From assembly GCF_003635115.1 (NCBI RefSeq), contig NZ_RBXJ01000001.1:620001-684000 (forward strand): DNA of 64,000 nucleotides. The letters run 5' to 3'. Both the position numbers and the translations under genes were made by a program. The stretch comes from Microbacterium sp. AG1240. GTDB lineage: Bacteria > Actinomycetota > Actinomycetes > Actinomycetales > Microbacteriaceae. Of the stretch, positions 1 to 8,894 are shown piece after piece. Every line of letters starts with the position of its first letter. Positions within the stretch are counted from its first letter, which is position 1. The notes under the pieces are model-generated. The model made no database searches and had not been told where the DNA came from. It was given only the letters and a program-made list of their open reading frames with translations.

Positions 1-67
1 CTCAGCGAGTAGCCGGGAGCGTCCTCGACCGCGGACCGGCTAGCGTCACAGCTGGGGGTGGTGGGGG

Positions 68-700
68 ATGGTCCATACGCTGACAAAGCGACGGCTCGCG
101 TTCGCCGCCGGACTCGCCGTGCTCGCGGGCTACGTCGACGGCTTCGGGTTCGTCTACCTCGGCGGATACTTCGTCTCGTTCATGAGCGGCAACACCACCC
201 GTGCCGGCGTGTCGCTCGCCGAGATCGACCTGTCGGTCGCGGCGGTGGCGGGGCTCTTCATCGCCGCGTTCGTCGTCGGCGCCGCCGCCGGAACCGCGAT
301 CGCCGCGCGTCGTGCGGGGGGTACCGTGCTGTGGCTCATCGCCGTAGCCCTGGCCGCAGCATCCGTCATCGCGACGTGGCAGCTGACGGTGGCGACCGGC
401 GGCGTGCTCGCCCTCGCGATGGGAGCGTCGAACACGGTGCTGTCGGAGCGGGGAAGGGTCTCGTTCGGCGTCACGTATATGACCGGGGCGCTCGTGAAGG
501 TCGGCGAGCACCTGGCGTTCGCCCTGGGCGGGGGAGCCCGGTGGGGATGGGTGCCCTACCTGGTGCTGTGGAGCGCCATGCTCGTGGGAGCAGTCGGGGG
601 AGCCGTGGGCTATGCGCTGGTCGGCTCCGCCTCGCTGTGGGCGGCGTCGTTCGGCGCGGCCGCGCTCGCCGTGACGATGAGGGTCTTCTCGCGGCGCTGA
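68..700 (+). CDS. YoaK/DUF1275-family membrane protein
   Basis: The 210-residue product is almost wholly hydrophobic, with about six membrane segments. It opens with the motif typical of the YoaK (DUF1275) family, GYVDGFGFVYLGGYF followed by SFMSGNT. A glycine/alanine-rich middle and a basic C-terminus (RVFSRR) complete a normal family length. The family is widespread and its substrate is unknown; a transport role is only assumed. The ATG at 68 sits directly behind a G-rich stretch that can serve as ribosome binding site. The gene stands alone, and the 111 bp that follow hold a promoter-like region for the next gene. Confidence 0.85.
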   Translation: MVHTLTKRRLAFAAGLAVLAGYVDGFGFVYLGGYFVSFMSGNTTRAGVSLAEIDLSVAAVAGLFIAAFVVGAAAGTAIAARRAGGTVLWLIAVALAAASVIATWQLTVATGGVLALAMGASNTVLSERGRVSFGVTYMTGALVKVGEHLAFALGGGARWGWVPYLVLWSAMLVGAVGGAVGYALVGSASLWAASFGAAALAVTMRVFSRR

Positions 701-811
701 CGTCGTGCGGCACGGTCCGGCGACCGGGGCGGGGTGTCAAGCCCCGCGGGCGAAATGGCTCGTCGGGGGTGCGTCGATAGGGTCGAAACGTCCGCCATTG
801 AGGAGAAATTC

Positions 812-1255
812 ATGCGTTTGCGCCCTGTCAGCCTGATCGTCATCGCGGGTGCCGCCCTATCTCTGCTGGTCGGTTGCTCGGCCGCCGAGGTTGAAGTCTC
901 GCCGGTCACCCCCGCCGCCGAGGAGTCGCAAGCATCCGCTTCGAGCACGTTCTGCGCCGACTACTCCGACGTCGGCGGCACGCTGGCGACACCCAGTAAC
1001 TTCCAGATCGGGCTGCCCGCCGAACAGACGATCGCCGACCTGAGCGAGCGCATCGCCGTCTTCGACGCGGTCACCGCACCTGACGAGATCGCGACGGAGT
1101 GGCAGACCACGCGCGACCTCTACGCCGAGAGCGTCGAGATCGCCGAGCAGACCACCCCGAGCGAGCCCGTCATGGACTCCCGGGTGATCGAGATCGTCGG
1201 CGAGCTCGACGAGCCCACCGGGGTCATCCGCGACTACCTCGACGCAGAATGCTGA
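812..1255 (+). CDS. secreted lipoprotein, function unknown
   Basis: The 147-residue product begins with a basic N-terminus, a hydrophobic stretch and a lipobox LVGC with the lipidated cysteine at residue 22. It is therefore predicted to be anchored on the outer face of the membrane. The mature part is acidic and helical, with two cysteines (FCADY near the front, AEC at the end) that could pair. The ATG at 812 follows AGGAG at 801-805 at good spacing, whereas an upstream in-frame ATG at 734 would place 26 charged residues before the signal peptide. It is probably co-transcribed with the second lipoprotein at 1264. I recognise no domain. Confidence 0.75.
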   Translation: MRLRPVSLIVIAGAALSLLVGCSAAEVEVSPVTPAAEESQASASSTFCADYSDVGGTLATPSNFQIGLPAEQTIADLSERIAVFDAVTAPDEIATEWQTTRDLYAESVEIAEQTTPSEPVMDSRVIEIVGELDEPTGVIRDYLDAEC

Positions 1256-1263
1256 GGCGCCTG

Positions 1264-1983
1264 ATGACGACCCGCACCCGTTCCGCTCGCTCCACCCTGG
1301 CCGGCCTCGCGCTCACCGGCGTGCTCGCCCTCGCCCTCGCCGGCTGTTCCGGGGAAGGGACGTCTGCTTCGCCGGATACGGCGGCACCCGCGACACCCGA
1401 CGCCCCGGCCACGAGCGAGGCGGCCACGGTCGAGCACCTCTCGTCGGAAGAGCTGACCGCTCTGTTCGACAAGCTGCAGTTTCCGCCCGGGGAGTACGCA
1501 ACCAGCGCCGAGCTGCTCAGCTCGATCTACCCGGGTCTGACGGTCTCCGACCCCTCGTGCCTCGCGCCGTTCGGCGCCGGGTGGGAGTCGGCGGCGACCG
1601 CAGACGACGCCGCGGCAGAGATGGCGACCAGCAACGACCGGTCGATGACCGCGGTCGTCGTCAGCTCGTCCGACCCCGAGCAGGCGAAGACACTGTTCGC
1701 CGACGCCGAGGAAGCACTCGCGACCTGCGCCGACGGCAGCCAATCGTTCGAGCTCTCGGGACTCCCCATCGACCTGCAGCTCGAGACCATCCCCACGACC
1801 GTGACCGGCACCGACGAGTCGGTCTCGTGGCGGGCGACCGGCGAGGTCGCGGGCTCTCCGTTCAGGCTCGTCGGCATCACCGCGGTGCACGAGGGCACGG
1901 CGATCGCGCTCGTCGGGTGGGACCCCGCGACCAGCGCGGACTACGTGCCCGCCGCGACCCAGATGTTCGTCGACGGATTCTGA
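1264..1983 (+). CDS. secreted lipoprotein, function unknown
   Basis: The 239-residue product has a classical lipoprotein signal peptide (RSAR, hydrophobic core, lipobox LAGC with cysteine 28) and then a Thr/Ala/Pro-rich linker. The remaining globular domain of about 190 residues carries two cysteines (DPSCLAPFG and ATCADGS). No family is recognised. The ATG at 1264 has GAGG six bases upstream; an in-frame ATG at 1249 overlapping the preceding stop codon is also possible. The gene starts nine bases after the previous lipoprotein gene, so the two look like an operon of paired envelope lipoproteins. A hairpin at 1998-2039 follows. Confidence 0.75.
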   Translation: MTTRTRSARSTLAGLALTGVLALALAGCSGEGTSASPDTAAPATPDAPATSEAATVEHLSSEELTALFDKLQFPPGEYATSAELLSSIYPGLTVSDPSCLAPFGAGWESAATADDAAAEMATSNDRSMTAVVVSSSDPEQAKTLFADAEEALATCADGSQSFELSGLPIDLQLETIPTTVTGTDESVSWRATGEVAGSPFRLVGITAVHEGTAIALVGWDPATSADYVPAATQMFVDGF

Positions 1984-1997
1984 ACCACCGACGCGCG

Positions 1998-2039
1998 TGA
2001 GCCCGGCCGCCTCTCGGTGGTCGGGCTCATCGTGTCGGT
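1998..2039. terminator. candidate bidirectional terminator
   Basis: Inverted repeat TGAGCCCG (1998-2005) and CGGGCTCA (2032-2039), placed in the short gap between two convergent genes (stops at 1983 and 2047). The loop is long, so the assignment is moderate. Confidence 0.45.
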
Positions 2040-2046
2040 GCGCGCG

Positions 2047-3384
2047 TCAGAACACGACGGCGAGCATGGCCGACCCCAGCCACCACTGCCCCGCGACGCT
2101 CACGATCGCAGCGACGGCGGCGACGGCGTACACCCACGGTGCGACGCGCGGGGCGTAGGGCTCTGACGGGAGGGCGGCCGAGCCGAACACCGCCTCGAGC
2201 ACGGCGAGCCCGGTCTCCTTCTTGTCGAAGTAGCGCACGTGCTCGAGCAGCCATTCGCGCGGGCGTGAGAGAGGAACGTACCGCACGAGGGCCTCGCCCG
2301 CGTTCGGTCCGAGGCACACCGGGTCGAGGAGCGACTTGACCACCATGACCTGGCCCGCGGGCTGCTGCAGCAGGTCGGCGGGTGGCCGTGCCGCGCGCGC
2401 GATCAGCGCCGCGAGCGCGACGATCACACCGACGACGAGAAGATCGAGCGCGGCCGAGCCCAGCGCCGTTCCGACGAACGCCCAGGCACCGTCGAGATCG
2501 TCCGCCCCTGTCGCGCACAGGAGCACGAAGGGAAGGCCCACCGCGCCACGCACCAGATCCCACCCGCGCGAGGCGACCAGGGCGAACAGGGGCGGGAACA
2601 GCACCGCGGCGAGCACGAGCACCGGCGGCAGCCACCGGCTGCGCTGCAGAACGCGCAGGGCGCTCAGCTGCGACTCGCCCGAGCCGACCCACACGCTCGA
2701 CGCGACCGGGGCGTCGAGGGCCACGCGGCGTCCGATCTCGCCGCCCTGGGAGTGCCCGACGAGCATGACGGTGGCTCCGTCGGAGGCGGCGTCGGTCGCC
2801 GCATCCGTCAACCGCTGCACCACCGACTCGTCGAGCAGGTTCGACCGGTAGCTCCACGCATCGCCGAGCCAGTCGACGAGCACGCGACGGATGCCGCGGC
2901 GCACCGCCGGCACCGGCCAGGAGAGCACGAGCGCCACCAGCGCGACCACGATGGCGAGCGGCGCGAGGAAGAAGCACGCGACCATCGCGAGGAACGGCAG
3001 CAGCACGCGCGCGGCATGACCCGCACCGAAACGGCGACTCTGCAGCTCGTCGAGGTCGAACGCCCAGAGCGCGGCGGTGTTCCACAGGACGAACGGCGTC
3101 ACGCGCAGCGCCCACCACAGCGGCACGCGCATCGCCGGGGCGACCACCTGTTCGTCCCACCACCCGTCGTGGAAACGGAGGGTGACGGTCTGCCCGTCGT
3201 CGAGCGTGAACCGCAGCCGCGGTCCGGTGTGATCGTCGTCGCCGTCGTCGAGAGACTCGAACCTCGCCTTGATCGACTCGGCCCCGAGGGCCACGGCGCG
3301 GGCCACGTCGGCCGCTGTCTCGCCCTGGCGCTGGCGTCCGATGCCGTGGATGCACAGCAGCACGACGTCGGTGTTCGCTGGCAT
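2047..3384 (-). CDS. membrane-associated alpha/beta-hydrolase-like protein
   Basis: The 445-residue product begins like a lipase-fold protein (DVVLLCIHGIGRQRQGE) and carries a nucleophile elbow, LVGHSQGG, with serine near residue 212. Between the two are hydrophobic segments around residues 85-160, and further membrane segments follow the elbow, so the hydrolase core seems interrupted and anchored by membrane helices. Substrate is unknown. The ATG at 3384 has GAAGGA seven bases upstream; a longer in-frame ORF exists but lacks such a site. The gene lies downstream of the terminator of the peptide-type ABC operon and is probably transcribed separately. Confidence 0.65.
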   Translation of the reverse strand: MPANTDVVLLCIHGIGRQRQGETAADVARAVALGAESIKARFESLDDGDDDHTGPRLRFTLDDGQTVTLRFHDGWWDEQVVAPAMRVPLWWALRVTPFVLWNTAALWAFDLDELQSRRFGAGHAARVLLPFLAMVACFFLAPLAIVVALVALVLSWPVPAVRRGIRRVLVDWLGDAWSYRSNLLDESVVQRLTDAATDAASDGATVMLVGHSQGGEIGRRVALDAPVASSVWVGSGESQLSALRVLQRSRWLPPVLVLAAVLFPPLFALVASRGWDLVRGAVGLPFVLLCATGADDLDGAWAFVGTALGSAALDLLVVGVIVALAALIARAARPPADLLQQPAGQVMVVKSLLDPVCLGPNAGEALVRYVPLSRPREWLLEHVRYFDKKETGLAVLEAVFGSAALPSEPYAPRVAPWVYAVAAVAAIVSVAGQWWLGSAMLAVVF

Positions 3385-3474
3385 GACGGGGTCCTTCGCG
3401 CTCGGGCTGTGCCGGGGCCCGAGACCAGACCCGTCGCCCATGCTAACGAGACGACGGCCCGCGCCCATACAGAA

Positions 3475-3519
3475 GGGAGGGGATGAGCGGAGCGCCGAGG
3501 CGCCCGCTCATCCCCTCCC
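3475..3519 (-). terminator. strong terminator of the ABC importer operon
   Basis: Perfect 16-bp inverted repeat, GGGAGGGGATGAGCGG (3475-3490) and CCGCTCATCCCCTCCC (3504-3519). A second small stem lies in the loop. It lies just after the stop codon (3528) of the substrate-binding protein gene on the minus strand. Confidence 0.75.
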
Positions 3520-3527
3520 GGTGATGA

Positions 3528-5063
3528 TCAGCCCGCGGGCTGGTAGTTGTACAGCGACGGCACGGTCTGGTAGGCCTGCGTCTCGACCTGAACCGTGCTC
3601 TTGTGGGCGTAGGTTCCGTCGATCCAGTACCACGGGGCGAACCACGCGTTCTCGACCGCGAACGTGTTGATCTCCTTGTAGGTCGCCGCCGCCTCTTCGG
3701 GCGTCGACGTGGGAACGGAGTCGAGCATCGCCTGCAGGGTCGGGTCGGTGCTGTTCAGCGGGTTGAAGACGGCACCGGGAGCCATCAGCGTCTGGATGAC
3801 CATCCAGTCCTGCTCGGCACCGAACTGCGTGAAGGCGATCGGCCACTTGCCGGCGATCAGCTCGTTGAAGTACTCGGCACCCACGTCGGTGAAGCGCACC
3901 TGGATGTTCAGCTCGCCGAGCGACTGCTCGATCGTCTGCACGATGTCCTGCTGCATGATCGCGGTCGCCAGGGGCATGTCGAGCACGAAGCCGTCGGCCA
4001 GGCCCGCATCGGCCATCAGCTGCTTGGCGCGGTCGAGGTCGTACGAGTACTCCTCGTTCAGCTCGGGCTGGTACGACGCGGAGTTCTCGTTGAACACCTG
4101 CCGGTTCGAGCTGCCGTAGCCCAGCTGCAGCTTCTCGACCATGAGGTCGGTGTCGAAGGCGAGCATGATGGCCTCGCGCACCCGCACGTCACCCAGTTCG
4201 GGAACGATCTCGCCGGCGCGGTCGAACATCATGATGCCCTGCCAGTCGTACCGGTTGGTGAGGATCTCGAGCCCCGATCCCTCGGCCTCGGCGACGTTCG
4301 ACTTCTGAGCGAGATACCCGGCGTCGATCTGGCCCGACTTCAGCGCGTTCAGCTGGGCGGTCTCGTCAGAGAAGAAGTTGTAGACGATCTTGTCGTACTT
4401 CTGCAGCTCGGGAGCCCAGTAGTCGGGGTTCTTCGTGAAGGTCCAGCTCGATCCCGACACGGTGGCCGCGGCGTCCATGACGTACGGGCCCGTGCCGACC
4501 GGCACCGACTTCAGGTCGGTGTCGAAGGCGGCGGGGCTGGCGAAGTAGATGCCGTCGCCCAGGTAGTAGAGCACGTCGGGCTCGGCGCGGTTCATGCGGA
4601 TCGCGACGGTGGTGTCGTCGACGACGTCGACGCCGTCGATGAAGCCGGCGTTGCGCGAGGCGATGGGGCCGTTGCCCTCCTTGAAGCGCTCGATGTTGAG
4701 CTTCACGGCCTCGGCGTTGAAGGGCGTGCCGTCGCTGAACGTCACGTCGTCGCGGAGCGTCATCGTCAGCACGAGGTTGTCGTCGCTGAACTCCCACTCG
4801 GTGGCCAGCATCGGCTCGATCGAACCGTCGGGCATACGGCGCACGAGCGTGTCGTAGGGGGCCTGGTAGTACAGGGCGCCCCAGGTGTTGGTCGCCGTCG
4901 CAGCATCCCAACCGCCGTTGGGCTCCTGAGCCATGCCCAGGGTCAGGGTGGTGGATGCTGCGCCGTCCGGCGTGCTGCCGGTGTCGCCGGCGCACGCGCT
5001 GAGTGCGAGCGCCAGGGCGGCCGTGACGGCTGCGATGCCGACCAGCCTCTTGCGTGATCTCAT
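3528..5063 (-). CDS. ABC transporter substrate-binding lipoprotein (family 5, peptide/nickel type)
   Basis: The 511-residue product is a lipoprotein (lipobox LSAC, cysteine 24) of the usual length for extracellular solute-binding family 5 (DppA/OppA). Characteristic stretches are present, including LATEWEFSDDN, a TLRDDVTFSDGTPFNAEAVK-type motif, and VPVGTGPYVMD. Family members bind oligopeptides, nickel chelates, glycosides or other small molecules and hand them to DppBCDF-type permeases. It is the last gene of the leftward operon, 38 bp after the ATPase gene, with AAAGGA in front of the ATG at 5063. The neighbouring beta-glucosidase and esterases suggest a non-peptide ligand such as a glycoside, but this is inference. 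Confidence 0.9.
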   Translation of the reverse strand: MRSRKRLVGIAAVTAALALALSACAGDTGSTPDGAASTTLTLGMAQEPNGGWDAATATNTWGALYYQAPYDTLVRRMPDGSIEPMLATEWEFSDDNLVLTMTLRDDVTFSDGTPFNAEAVKLNIERFKEGNGPIASRNAGFIDGVDVVDDTTVAIRMNRAEPDVLYYLGDGIYFASPAAFDTDLKSVPVGTGPYVMDAAATVSGSSWTFTKNPDYWAPELQKYDKIVYNFFSDETAQLNALKSGQIDAGYLAQKSNVAEAEGSGLEILTNRYDWQGIMMFDRAGEIVPELGDVRVREAIMLAFDTDLMVEKLQLGYGSSNRQVFNENSASYQPELNEEYSYDLDRAKQLMADAGLADGFVLDMPLATAIMQQDIVQTIEQSLGELNIQVRFTDVGAEYFNELIAGKWPIAFTQFGAEQDWMVIQTLMAPGAVFNPLNSTDPTLQAMLDSVPTSTPEEAAATYKEINTFAVENAWFAPWYWIDGTYAHKSTVQVETQAYQTVPSLYNYQPAG

Positions 5064-5101
5064 GATGGTCCTTTCGGGTGCGGGGTACTGCAGTCGGTGG
5101 G

Positions 5102-5941
5102 TCAGGGGCGGGACAGGGAGGCGAGACGGCGGCGTTCGGCGCGCCGCTCCGCTTGAGCCGCAGGGTCGGCGAGGGGAGCGGCGAACATGAGCTGCTGCGT
5201 GTAGGGGTGCGTCGGCGAGCTGGTGACCGCATCGGCCTCGCCCTGCTCGACGATGCCGCCGCGGTACATGACGGCGACCTCGTGGCTGATGTAGCGCACG
5301 ACCGAGATGTCGTGCGTCACGAAGAGGTAGGCCACGCCCGTGCGCTGCTGGATGTCGATGAAGAGCTCGAGCACCCTCGACTGCGTCGACAGGTCGAGGC
5401 CCGAGACGGGCTCGTCGCACACGATCAGTCGTGGGCGAAGCGCCAGCGCCCGCGCGATGGCGACGCGCTGCCGCTGGCCGCCCGAGAAGTCGCGCGGCAG
5501 ACGCTGCCCCGCGTCGGAGGGGAGGCCCACCTGGTCGAGCAGCTCGGCGACCCGGCGACGGGCCTCGGCAGCCGGCGTCCCCTGCACCATGAGCGGTTCG
5601 GCGAGGATGCTCTCGACCGTCATGACCGGGTTCAGCGACGTGTAGGGGTCTTGGAAGACGACCTGGATCTCGCTGCTGATCTCGCGGCGCTCGCGGCGGT
5701 TCAGGTGCGTGATGTCGCGGCCGCGATACGAGATCGTGCCCTCGGTGACGGGGGCGAGCCCGAGCACCGCCCGGCCCAGCGTGGTCTTCCCCGACCCCGA
5801 CTCGCCCACGAGACCCATCGTCTGACCCTCGTGGATATCGAGGGTGACGTTCTCAAGAGCCCGGAACGGGGGCTTACGGAAGCCCTTCGTGGGGTAGTCG
5901 ACGGCGATGTTCGCGATGGACAGCAACGGCTCGGCGCTCAT
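5102..5941 (-). CDS. ABC transporter ATP-binding protein (DppF/OppF type)
   Basis: The 279-residue ATPase has Walker A GESGSGKTT, Q-loop VVFQDPYTSLNP, signature FSGGQRQRVAIARALAL, Walker B LIVCDEPVSGLD and the switch histidine in FVTHD. The C-terminal oligopeptide-transporter extension is marked by the HPYTQQL motif. It would pair with the ATPase half of the fused protein encoded immediately upstream, and its start overlaps that gene's stop in an ATGA tetranucleotide (5938-5941). It energises the importer made of the permeases encoded at 5938-8663. Confidence 0.93.
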   Translation of the reverse strand: MSAEPLLSIANIAVDYPTKGFRKPPFRALENVTLDIHEGQTMGLVGESGSGKTTLGRAVLGLAPVTEGTISYRGRDITHLNRRERREISSEIQVVFQDPYTSLNPVMTVESILAEPLMVQGTPAAEARRRVAELLDQVGLPSDAGQRLPRDFSGGQRQRVAIARALALRPRLIVCDEPVSGLDLSTQSRVLELFIDIQQRTGVAYLFVTHDISVVRYISHEVAVMYRGGIVEQGEADAVTSSPTHPYTQQLMFAAPLADPAAQAERRAERRRLASLSRP

Positions 5942-7725
5942 GCGTTCGATCCCTTCGACTGCGCGCGGTCGCGCTGCGAACGCGGCTCGACGTCGTCGAG
6001 CGTGGAGTCCAGCAGCATCCGCGTGTACGGGTGGCGGGGGCGCGCGAACAGCTCGGTCACGCTGTTCTCCTCGACGATGCGACCGCCGCGCATCACCGCG
6101 ACGCGATCGCAGATGTCGGCGACGACGCCGAAGTTGTGGGTGACGAGGATGACGGCCATGCGCCGCTCGCGCTGCAGGTCGCGCAGCAGGTCGAGCACCT
6201 CGGCCTGCACGGTCACGTCGAGGGCCGTCGTCGGCTCGTCGGCGATCAGCAGGTCGGGATCGCACGAGACGGCCCCGGCGATGAGAACGCGCTGCGCCAT
6301 GCCGCCGGAGATCTCGTGCGGGTACGCCGCGAAGACCCGCGCGGGATCGGCGATGCCGACCCGCTCCAGAAGCGCGAGCGCCTTCTCTTTCGCGGCGGCG
6401 CGCGACAGCCCGAGCACGGCGGTCATCGGCTCGACGAGCTGGCTCCCGATCGTGAACGACGGGTCGAGGTTGCTCATCGGCTCCTGAGGGATGTAGCCGA
6501 TGCGACGCCCCCGCAGACCGCGGCGCTCGCGGGCCGAGAGATCGACGACGTTGCGGCCGTCGACGACGATCTCGCCCGAGATCACCCGCCCGGGGGTGGG
6601 AAGCAGGCCCATGATGCTGAAGGCCGTCTGCGACTTGCCCGAGCCCGACTCGCCGACCAGGCCGAGCACCTCGCCGCGCTCGACGTGCAACGACACGTCC
6701 TTGACGACGACCCGGTCGCCGCCGCCGTTCTGGGGGTAACCGACCCGGAGGTGCGACACGGAGAGAAGGGTGTCGGCACCGGGCGAGGTGACCGGCGGCA
6801 CCGGCTCGTTCACGGCGTCGACCGCGTCGTCTTCGCCCGGCGTGGCCGCCGCGCCGCGGCTGTCGTCGAGCGCATCGCGCACCGAGTTGGCCAGGAGGGC
6901 CAGCGACAGACAGGTCACACCGATGACGAGGCCGGGCCAGAGGATGAGGGTCGGCGCCTGGTAGATCTTCGCGAAGCCCTCGTTGAGCATGCCGCCCCAC
7001 GTGGGGATGCTGATGTCGCCGAGGCCGAGGAACTCCAGCCCCGCCTGGATGCCGATCGCCACGCCGGCGACCATCGCGCTCTGGATGAAGATGGGCGCGC
7101 GCACGACGAACAGCACGTGGCGGCCGATGATGCGGGCGTCGCTCAGTCCCGACACGCGTGCGGCGTCGACGTAGAGCTCATTGCGCACCGCGCCCACCGA
7201 GTTGCGCACGAGGCGGAAGAACCCGGGGGAAAGCAGGATGCCGAAGATCGCCATCGACAGCCACATCGAGGGTCCGACCACGGCCCGCACCGCGAGCAGC
7301 ACGAGGATGGCCGGCAGCGCCATGAGCAGGTTGGTGGTCCAGTTGGCCACGGTGTCGAACGTGCGACCGTAGAAGCCGGCGATGAGACCGGTGGGCACAC
7401 CGATGACCAGGGCGACGAGCAGAGCGATCGCCGCGCCCGCGAGGCTGAACTGGCCGGCGAACAGCAAACGGCTGAACACGTCGCGGCCGGCGGAGTCGCC
7501 GCCGAGCAGGTGGTCGGGTCCGATCGGGGCGAGGACGTTCTCGAGCGCCGAGGCGTTCGGGTCTTGCGGGGCCAGGAGCGGCGCCAGCAGGGCGCTGAGC
7601 AGGATGACGCCGAACAGGATGGTCGAGATCCACGCGAGCGGGTCGCGGGCGAGACGGCCGAAGACGCCGATCTGCGCGCGGGGCACGGTGAGGGTCTTGG
7701 TCAGGGGGAGTGTCGAGGCGCTCAT
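5938..7725 (-). CDS. fused ABC permease-ATPase (DppC-DppD type)
   Basis: The 595-residue product is two proteins in one. Residues about 1-300 are a DppC-like permease with an N-terminal OppC region, membrane helices and a coupling-loop segment (YVDAARVSGLSDARIIGRHV). An acidic Pro/Val linker (about 300-325) follows. The remainder is a complete DppD-type ATPase with Walker A GESGSGKSQT, Q-loop YIPQEPMSNLDP, signature ISGGMAQRVLIAGA, Walker B LLIADEPTTALD and switch His VTHN, ending with HPYTRMLLD. No stop codon or frame change separates them. Start ATG at 7725 overlaps the stop of the upstream permease gene (ATGA). Such fusions are known in some actinobacterial and proteobacterial importers and fix a one-to-one stoichiometry. 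Confidence 0.92.
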   Translation of the reverse strand: MSASTLPLTKTLTVPRAQIGVFGRLARDPLAWISTILFGVILLSALLAPLLAPQDPNASALENVLAPIGPDHLLGGDSAGRDVFSRLLFAGQFSLAGAAIALLVALVIGVPTGLIAGFYGRTFDTVANWTTNLLMALPAILVLLAVRAVVGPSMWLSMAIFGILLSPGFFRLVRNSVGAVRNELYVDAARVSGLSDARIIGRHVLFVVRAPIFIQSAMVAGVAIGIQAGLEFLGLGDISIPTWGGMLNEGFAKIYQAPTLILWPGLVIGVTCLSLALLANSVRDALDDSRGAAATPGEDDAVDAVNEPVPPVTSPGADTLLSVSHLRVGYPQNGGGDRVVVKDVSLHVERGEVLGLVGESGSGKSQTAFSIMGLLPTPGRVISGEIVVDGRNVVDLSARERRGLRGRRIGYIPQEPMSNLDPSFTIGSQLVEPMTAVLGLSRAAAKEKALALLERVGIADPARVFAAYPHEISGGMAQRVLIAGAVSCDPDLLIADEPTTALDVTVQAEVLDLLRDLQRERRMAVILVTHNFGVVADICDRVAVMRGGRIVEENSVTELFARPRHPYTRMLLDSTLDDVEPRSQRDRAQSKGSNA

Positions 7726-8663
7726 GCGATTCTCGCCTTCGGGTTCAGCCAGCCGTTGAGGATGTCCATCGTCAGGTTGACGATGACGACGAGGACGGCC
7801 GTGACCACGACGACCCCCATCACGATCGGGATGTCGCCGCGGGTCGTGGCGGTGACGGCGAGGAGCCCGAGGCCGGGGAGCGCGAAGATCTGCTCGACGA
7901 TGACCGCGCCGCCGAGGAGACCGACGAACTGGAGGGCGAGCACCGTCAGCGCCGGGCCGCTCGCGTTGCGCAGCACGTGCTTGCCGATCACCCGCACGGG
8001 CGAGAGGCCTCGACTGTAGAGCGTGCGCACGTAGTCCTGGCGCAGCGTGCCGATGACCGAGCTGCGCACCTGCTGGGCGATGCCGGCGATGCCGCCGATG
8101 ACCAGGGCGGTGATGGGCAGTGTGACGGTGGACAGCCACCCCGGGAACGAGGTCGTGATGGGCACGAACCCGGTGGCGGGGAAGAGCCGGAGGTCGATCG
8201 CGAAGAAGCGCACCAGCATGAGCGCGAGCCAGAAGCCGGGGAGCGCGAAGCCCAGGACGATCACGACCTGCAGAACGCGGTCGAGCCAGCCGCGGCGTAC
8301 GGCGGCTGCCACCCCGAGCACGACGGACACGACGGCGGCGACGATCGTCGTACCGATGACGAGCGAGAGGGTGACGGGCAGGCGCGTGGCGATGGCGCTC
8401 GAGACCACCTCGCCGCTGAACCACGAGCGTCCGAGGTCGCCCTGCAGCGCATCGGTGAGCCAGCCGAGGAAGCGTTCGAAGAACGGCCGGTCGAGTCCGA
8501 GTTCGGTGGCCTTGAGCGCCACCTGCTCCTCGGTGGCGCGCTGCCCGAGGATGGTGCGCGCGATGCCGGGGCCCGAGAGCATCAGGAACGAGTAGGTGAG
8601 GCAGCTGATGACGAACAGCAGCACGACCCCCGAGCCCACCCGCTTGAGCACGAACTTCAGCAC
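7722..8663 (-). CDS. ABC transporter permease (DppB type)
   Basis: The 313-residue integral membrane protein shows the usual DppB layout. An N-terminal helix (VLLFVISCLTYSFLML) is followed by the periplasmic LGLDRPFFERFLGWL segment and then five more helices. The cytoplasmic coupling motif is YVRTLYSRGLSPVRVIGKHV. It forms the importer channel together with the DppC half of the fusion protein. The start is GTG at 8663 with no good ribosome binding site. It overlaps the stop of a 30-codon upstream ORF (8657-8749), suggesting translational coupling. Confidence 0.9.
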   Translation of the reverse strand: MLKFVLKRVGSGVVLLFVISCLTYSFLMLSGPGIARTILGQRATEEQVALKATELGLDRPFFERFLGWLTDALQGDLGRSWFSGEVVSSAIATRLPVTLSLVIGTTIVAAVVSVVLGVAAAVRRGWLDRVLQVVIVLGFALPGFWLALMLVRFFAIDLRLFPATGFVPITTSFPGWLSTVTLPITALVIGGIAGIAQQVRSSVIGTLRQDYVRTLYSRGLSPVRVIGKHVLRNASGPALTVLALQFVGLLGGAVIVEQIFALPGLGLLAVTATTRGDIPIVMGVVVVTAVLVVIVNLTMDILNGWLNPKARIA

Positions 8664-8749
8664 GATGCGCCCGTCGAGCTCCGGAGCTGCCGCAGGCGCG
8701 TGGCGGGCGAACTCTTCGGGGAGGGGAGGCCTTCGCCGAACTTCCTCAT
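8657..8749 (-). CDS. possible 30-residue leader ORF of the ABC importer operon
   Basis: An ATG at 8749 preceded by AGAGGA opens a 30-codon ORF beginning MRKFGEGLPSPKSS and ending STGASC. Its stop overlaps the GTG start of the permease gene, which itself lacks a ribosome binding site. The basic, serine-rich peptide resembles nothing I know. Its likely role is translational coupling or leader control, inferred only from its position. Confidence 0.4.
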   Translation of the reverse strand: MRKFGEGLPSPKSSPATRLRQLRSSTGASC

Positions 8750-8790
8750 GCGTGTCCTCTACGTCATTGTGAAAGGACCCACTGTGACCA

Positions 8791-8828
8791 TTGGATACCG
8801 TGGGTTACCTGGATGCAGTGGATACACT
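8791..8828. promoter_or_regulatory. candidate operator for the FCD/GntR regulator
   Basis: The divergent promoter region holds two copies of TGGATAC (8792-8798 and 8819-8825). The second lies inside the perfect inverted repeat AGTG-GATA-CACT (8817-8828). FCD-type GntR regulators commonly bind short GTATAC-like palindromes and control their own promoter. A related site (GTGTACACT) lies at 13401-13409 in front of the esterase and AtuA-like operons. Confidence 0.5.
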
Positions 8829-8894
8829 ACTCAGCATCCCCTGCGAAGTGCAAACTGGCTACGCAGCATTCGCCACCCCTAAGGAGTTCCGCCG

